A stretch of 64,000 bases of DNA from Bryum argenteum (lineage: Eukaryota > Streptophyta > Bryopsida > Bryales > Bryaceae), in assembly GCA_037043015.1 (NCBI GenBank), contig CM073327.1, forward strand, positions 3,392,727-3,456,726, read 5' to 3'. A program made the position numbers and the translations under genes. A model generated the notes under the pieces. It was not told the origin of the DNA and searched no databases. It worked only from the letters and a program-made list of their open reading frames with translations. Below, piece after piece: positions 58,489-64,000 of this stretch (its first letter is position 1; every line of letters begins with the position of its first letter).

Positions 58489-59712
58489 ATTAATATTTTT
58501 GACTTAGATTTTCATTAAGTGTTGCCTGTACTACAAGGTGTGTGTGCAACAAAATGCAAAGTCAAATATCTATTTTAGAGTTTTTTTTAACGCAAATTTT
58601 AGTTTTCACACCCTATGCATGCAAGTTTTTATTTATTTATATCTTTAGTTTTTTAATTTTTTTCCTTCGAAATATGTTCAAAACCAAATCACTATTTAAG
58701 TTCCAAAGTGCCCAAAGTCAAAAAATATACCAATTCTACAAGGACAACCTCCAAACTTTCTAAGAGCAAGTTTTTTAAAATTATAGAAAAAACTTACATA
58801 CAAACTTTGGATGGTTATGATCATGCAAACAATATACATCCAACGGTCAATTTTTGGACTAAAAATAGGCTTATCAATAAAGTTCTTATAGTTGGAAGTC
58901 TAAAAATAGTTTAAAAATCTGCTCCAAACTCTCGGGAGTTCACAGAGGTAGAAAATTGCAGCCTTGAGGTCTCAAGCTCCAAAAACAAACAAGAAAATTT
59001 ACGGGTTAAAAGTAGTAAGGGCACTCCGAGAGCGGTCTCGTCGGAGAAACTCTTCCTCCTCTTTGTACACTCAAGCAAATTACACATAGTGTAGTGGTCA
59101 TAGAAAGACCCCAACTTGGATAAAGAACAAGATAAATCCATATTCACAAAAAAGAACCTCCAATTCTTTTTACTTTCCATAAATGATAATATCACCACAT
59201 TGGATGGATGGCGGTCCTCTGGGGAGCCTTGGAAATATCTGATTCTTTAAGTGTCATTTATGGATAGGCGGCTATTTTCCTCAAGGGATAAAAGAAAGCA
59301 ATAAAAGAGGGATCAAGTTGGACTGCCACTTGCACCGACCACCAGCCGCCGACCAGTCGGTATCGCCCGACCGAAAGTCGCCGTCACCTTCGTTCTCCAA
59401 GCTTCAAAGAGCCAGCCTGATGATTTCCAGGACTCTCGCTTCCATTGCGCAATTCGGGTAAGGTAGCGTGTGCGCAAGCACTCCAGGATTCTTCTCCATC
59501 TCTTCTCGTCAACTTACTGGTAGGCTAGAGAGTAAAATTGTTTGATTTGCGAGTAGCCATTGAGAGGGAGTGTAGTGCGCGGCAGGGCTCTGAGCGCCGT
59601 GAGCGTGGCACAGACGCAAGCAATTCATACGTGAGCTGGTGTTGTGAGACAGGAGGTTTGGTTTTGGAAGGTTTGCGGGTGATAAAAGTTGGCTTGGCCG
59701 GCAGGCGGGTGG
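58489..59712. other. R1 repeat and upstream region of the 59.7-kb gene
   Basis: About 58490-59020 is an R1 copy (GTGCAACAAAATGC, CATCCAACGGTCAATTTTTG, GAGGTAGAAAATTGCAG). 59320-59712 is GC-richer and should contain promoter and 5' UTR of the following gene. Confidence 0.5.
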
Positions 59713-61173
59713 ATGGGAGGTGGAGCGATGTGGAGGACCGTCAGCCGCGTTGTGGGCTCTGGCCCTACTACAGCCGCTTCCAATGCCGCCATGTGCAGGA
59801 TGTGCACCACTGCGCCCGCGCTCAAGGCGCCCACTACGTCCGCTCGCATGTCCTGCAGTTGCGCTAGTTCCGAGGTCCACACATCGCCGAACTCCAGCGG
59901 CATGCAGCAGCACTGGGAGATCGATGACTGGGTCTTCGCCGGCGATGATGTCGAGAGCTTGGATTACCTCGTCTTCGGCACTGCTCCTACCCAACAGGAC
60001 GTCGAGGAAGCTACCGCCGAGCTTCATCACGCACTCCAAATGTTCGTCCCAAACCCTCGCAACTGTAGCGCCATGGTTGTTTTTCGATATCATCCATTGC
60101 CTTGTTGGATTGGGAAGCGTTCTGCAAACTTAGGATTGTGACTGTAGCGCCATGGTTGTTTTCCGATATCATCCATTGCCTTTTTGAATTGGGAAGCGTC
60201 CTGTAAGTTCACGATTGTGATGATGTTTTTTGCAGAGGATTGCTCATGAATAGATCGAGTTCTACGGCTTCATTGGAGTCAGTAGCGCAGAACACCGATG
60301 CTTTGGAGGTGAATAGCCTGTATCGTGTAAGTCATCCAACCTCAGACGGTGGTGATTGGAAAGAGCCAGCGCCGTGGGAATTGCCGTCGTCTTCGAGCAG
60401 CAAAGGAATCATTGGCGCCCCTGGATATGGAAACATGTTGGAAGCTTTTCATCAGTTCCAGCACAATCCTCAAGTCCAGGTTCGCACCCTCATCTCTTCA
60501 CCTCTCTCCAGCTCTTTCAATGGCCATTACAGCACTTATGCTTCTCGTTCTTGAAGAGTCCGCACACGATCTTTGCCAAAGAAATCCTTCGTATTGAAGC
60601 CTGGGTTTGCATCAAGTCTGATCGAGTAATCGGTACGATTCTTCTAACCCCTGGTGTGTTCGTTCATCATGCAGAAAATGGTGGTGTCTTTGGCAACCGA
60701 TAAGAACGTGTGGGAATCAGTGCTAGCGAATGAGCAAATCAAGGAGTTCCGGCAGAAGCTTCGTGAATCCACCGGTACTTTACACTCTTCCAGACACAAC
60801 TCTACGTCACTTTGGTGCAAATTCTTAATGCAAAACGGCGCTGTTTACTAGACTGACAAGGGATTCGTGTGTTCCAGGGCTGATCGAGAACGGGAGTGAA
60901 CCTGAGCTCACAGTCGACGACGTTCAGAAAGCTCTAACGAACGACACAAACTTGTTCTCGCACATGTTCTGGCACACGAAGAGAGCGTTCTCGCAGTTCA
61001 TGGCCACATTACAGGAGCTCATTCGCGGCATCTTCGACGTGACCGAGGAGACACTCAAGGTCACCGATGACGACGAGGTCTTCTTCGAACGCACGGTAAG
61101 GTCCACCATGATGCTGTCGGTGCTGGTGATGTCGCTGGTGGTGTTCAAAAGGTCGGCTGCCCACATCTCTTGA
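59713..61173 (+). CDS. Unrecognised four-exon plant protein with C-terminal hydrophobic segment
   Basis: Exon 1 starts at ATG 59713 and runs to about 60046 (Ala/Ser/Thr/Cys-rich, then acidic: QQHWEIDDWVFAGDDVESL, APTQQDVEEATAELHHALQ). Exon 2 is about 60236-60479, exon 3 60675-60774, exon 4 60878-61173. The junctions of exons 2-3 and 3-4 are clear GT/AG and in phase; the exon 1 donor is ambiguous. Exons 2-4 read smoothly: YGNMLEAFHQFQHNPQVQ, KMVVSLATDKNVWESVLANE, FRQKLRES, LFSHMFWHTKRAFSQFMATL and, near the C-terminus, MMLSVLVMSLVVF, a possible membrane anchor. The pattern resembles small uncharacterised plant proteins in which a sequence like MVVSLATDKAVWDAVL is conserved (from memory). Function unknown; I assign none. 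Confidence 0.7.
60062..60222 (+). repeat. Two-copy tandem duplication in intron 1 of the 59.7-kb gene (about 82 bp)
   Basis: CTGTAGCGCCATGGTTGTTT, GATATCATCCATTGCC and TTGGGAAGCGT recur in the same order with few changes. It overlaps the uncertain exon 1 donor. Confidence 0.85.
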
Positions 61174-62463
61174 TCTCATATCCCACTATTCGTCGACGAG
61201 ATTCTAATGGGGAATTTTGCAACTCTTCCAAGCATGGTTGATTAGAGAACAAAATCAAAACAAAAGGTTGAATGATACAAAGGTTGGTTGGTGGGTTGTT
61301 CCGAAGCTTTTTATGTTGATAGATTATCAGAGCTGGCGTGAGCATTGGTAAACATTTGATTCCCTCTCTGATTGGAGCGGTGGAAAACACATTCGGAAAA
61401 TGTTGAGGTTGGATTCTAGATCTTGTACAGAGAGTGACAAAAGCCAGGGACATTCTTCATGTCCCCTGTTTTGTTTATTGTTATCGTTTCTTGTTTAATG
61501 GTTGAAAAGATACCATTTTTGCTTTGTGAATGACGATGTTTACCTCACATTCATTGATATATCTATACTTCTAATGTCTTTACTTGTAGGAACTGTGATC
61601 AAGTTTCGTTTGAGAAAGTTTTATGGTTGAATGTGTCATGTATAAATATCCAAGGGACATGTGGGAGGTTGGTGCATATTGTTTGGACACTCCTATAGTT
61701 AATTATTGAAGTGGTTTTTATCAAACCGTTCATGCCCAGATCTTGTTTTGTGGGGATTCTCGCCCTAGAATTTACCTTCATTGTGTCTTAACAGTGACCC
61801 AATATTGCAATTCTGCAACCCTTTCATTCTTAGGATCACACCTTGATAAGTGTTTAAACTCTATACCATGAGCTTGAGTTTGATTTGAATAACCCTTACC
61901 AAAGAAATTATTGAACAACTGCTTTCATCCCAACAACAAGGTAGTGAGTACGAAGATATGAGAAATCTTGATGAAGCTAGACCTCGCGACACAGTAGAAG
62001 AGGTTGTGAGCCTTGAAGATGTAAGTAGCGCTCTTTAGACTATAAAGACGATGTTGGAGCAAAGACCTAGTAACACCATGTTATCCATTAGAAAATATCG
62101 AAGCATTAGAAAATGGAAGTAGAATCTTGGTGTGTAGCAGAATCTCGCCAAACTACTATTGATTCATTCTTTCAACGAACCCGGATAGATAATGAATCAA
62201 TGTCTTGTAATTTAATCCATTTTTTCTATAAATGTTATATTGACTTTTTAAATGTTACAAATCACCTGCATCACCTTCGAGAAATACACACGCAGTAAGT
62301 GAATGAGAAATGTTGAGGGCCCTTCAAAAATGTCTCTTGACTCTCTACTATGGCGTGTCAAGAAATGGCCCTCCAAATCTAAGTTTAGTTGACTAAATCT
62401 GACATTCTACTTGCTATTGGTGCATTGACTATTTCACATGCACTTTTGGTGCTTGAGGGGCCT
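61174..62463. other. Spacer 3' of the 59.7-kb gene
   Basis: Contains the gene's 3' UTR and an unremarkable AT-rich region. A short open stretch near 61900-62030 resembles coding sequence in composition but is broken and unidentified. Confidence 0.35.
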
Positions 62464-62833
62464 TTAACCCTTAAACGCCCAAGGTGACCCGAGGGGTCAT
62501 CTTCCAACAGAATCTTCTCTATAGCTCTCACTGTACTCAACTTTTCACTTATATTTTGATGTCAAACTGGTCACCTTCTTGGGATGCATTCAAAATGTGA
62601 AATTTTACAATTTAAATCACAATTTGTATGAGTGATTTTGTGCTTTGAAAGGATTGTGGTAGCGAGGTTGGGGTTGCACATAACCTTGTAGGAGGTTGCA
62701 AGCTCATCATTGATTGGTGCATTCATGATGCCCTTGTTCAAAAAGTGCACTATTCATGATGCCCAAGTCCAAAAGATGCTCTAATCCAATTTTGGGCTGC
62801 CCGTTTCACACCCCATGGGCGTTTAAGGGTTAA
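62464..62833. mobile_element. piggyBac-like MITE (370 bp)
   Basis: TTAA at both edges (62464-62467, 62830-62833), with near-perfect inverted ends TTAACCCTTAAACGCCCA at the left and its reverse complement TGGGCGTTTAAGGGTTAA at the right. The interior is unrelated to the 981-bp element. It may sit inside a larger decayed element whose right end is GTGCAGATGCTCTAA near 62921-62935. Confidence 0.85.
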
Positions 62834-63797
62834 GGGTTAAGGGTGGGGGAGTGTGATTTCAAGGGCTCTTCAAATATAGATGAGCATTTTTAGCGAGTCA
62901 CCTTTAGCGAGTAGGGGTGCAGATGCTCTAAGTATTACTATTCCCTAAGTGTTAACAAAAAGTATGCTCCCAACGGCTGAACACTTATCGAGGTGTGACT
63001 GTATCTGGTATCAAATGATCTTTGAAGCTACTAAATTTAGAAATTTTCAGTTACTGATGACTTCTATGCTGAATAAATTTTTATTATTTCTGGACATGCC
63101 CCATTTTCGGTTGATTATGTACGGTATATGTTGTCGTTTGAGGGAATTTAAATGGAGTTTTCTATGTACCTTTGGGACACACGGCACACATCAATATGTT
63201 AAATTATCTCTGTTAAAGTCCCTTATAAAGTTTCTTTATACATTTGTCTTGAGCTTTTTTACTTGTGACAAAAAAAATAAAAATAAAAAATAAAAAATAA
63301 AGTCCATCCACTCCATCAAATTATTGAAGTAAAGTGATAATGTGTGAATGGTACTAGAATATATACAGTACTTTTAGGTTTAGCAAACATGAAATTAGTA
63401 CGAAAGCAACTCAATTGAACGAAAACTTCAAAGTGGTACTAGATGATAGCGGTTTTAGTTTGTTTTAGCGTAAATTCTATCTTTTGTATTGTACAGTTGA
63501 TCATTAGTTTGAAGTAGTTTACTATCCAACTTAGCAAGTACTGTAGTAGTAGAAGCTTCTTCATGATTGTTTCACTATATCGTTGTTTCTAAAAAATAAT
63601 TTGCATGAATGTCAAAAAAGTGGAATGATTCTCTAAGATTTTGTAAGAGCGCAACCAACTTGATTACTTACATGGAAAATAATGAGGCCAAAATGTTTGA
63701 GGTAACAATCTTCAAGTCTCCCTTTGCACTACAGAGACATTGTCTTCATAGCAATGGCCAAAAAACTTCTGCATGTTACGATCCAACGGCCAGCTGA
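62834..63797. other. AT-rich spacer
   Basis: No supported gene. A short AAAATAAAAATAAAAAATAAA tract lies at 63270-63300. Confidence 0.3.
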
Positions 63798-63969
63798 TAG
63801 GTGCTCCACCAAGTGATTTTTGTTGGGAGCTTCCTAAAGTATTTATTTGTTGGTGCTCCCTAAATTGCTTTTTGTTGGGGCTCCATAAAGTGAATTTTGT
63901 TGGGTGCTCCCTAAAGTGATTTTTGTTGGGTGCTCCCTAAAGTGATTTTGTTGGGTGCTTCCTAAAGTG
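63798..63969. repeat. Tandem repeat of about 28-33 bp, six to seven copies
   Basis: Unit approximately AAAGTGATTTTTGTTGGGTG followed by CTCCCT. The leftmost copies are the most diverged. The last runs into the start of an R1-like sequence (AAGGTGTATGTGGTAAAAT). Confidence 0.85.
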
Positions 63970-64000
63970 CAAGGTGTATGTGGTAAAATCTGCAAAGTCA

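Noticed and set aside
61900-62030. Possible retroelement gag-like fragment
   Set aside because: Short, broken, and without ends or neighbouring pol sequence; composition alone is not enough.

Overview
The window is nuclear DNA of a land plant. The evidence is a set of spliced (GT-AG) plant genes for plastid and seed/desiccation proteins (GUN4, plastid CLPP4, an Em-type LEA protein), a three-unit TTTAGGG (plant telomere) insertion, and a typical plant set of small non-autonomous DNA transposons (Stowaway, PIF/Harbinger-, CACTA-, piggyBac- and Helitron-like). Gene density is low and the spacers are AT-rich. I cannot fix the lineage from sequence alone; a non-seed plant is possible but unproven.

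Layout. 1-785 (-): 5' part of a GUN4 tetrapyrrole-binding gene cut by the window edge. 3104-3925 (-): a stand-alone SRA (YDG) domain protein, divergent from CLPP4 at 5003-6372 (+). 8162-9105 (-): TSR2-like ribosome-assembly gene in four exons. 9.1-13.7 kb: repeats, including a 1016-bp PIF/Harbinger-like element and a MITE with 4-bp target duplications. 13.7-34.7 kb: a complex array in which a LEA_2/NHL-like membrane-protein gene (+) alternates with cytosolic phosphoglucomutase (PGM) sequence (-). It holds four LEA_2 copies, one complete 18-exon PGM gene (34676-31062) and three broken PGM copies. Its right part is a recent direct tandem repeat of 5782 bp (20623-26404, 26405-32186, partial third to about 34195). 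34.7-41.3 kb: transposon-rich spacer. 41556-42035 (+): Em-like LEA gene. 43.3-53.0 kb: MITE, a 1648-bp CACTA-like element with a large internal hairpin, and a cluster of Helitron-like repeats with strongly purine/pyrimidine-skewed interiors. 53.0-56.8 kb: an inverted, older copy of the LEA_2-PGM module. 59713-61173 (+): an unrecognised four-exon gene with a C-terminal hydrophobic segment. 61.2-64 kb: repeats.

How the parts relate. The ordinary genes are unconnected housekeeping, plastid and stress genes. The notable structure is the LEA_2-PGM array. Its layers have different ages: a diverged module at 13.7-20.6 kb, an inverted copy of the 15.9-19.6 kb part placed 37 kb away, and near-identical 5.78-kb units with a breakpoint exactly at a PGM exon-intron border. 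Only one PGM copy keeps all exons. The LEA_2 copies show separate kinds of damage: a coding minisatellite expansion with frameshift in A, a 1-nt deletion in D and a lost ATG in E. B and C look intact. I saw no convincing LTR retrotransposon, viral element, CRISPR array or functional tRNA/rRNA gene.
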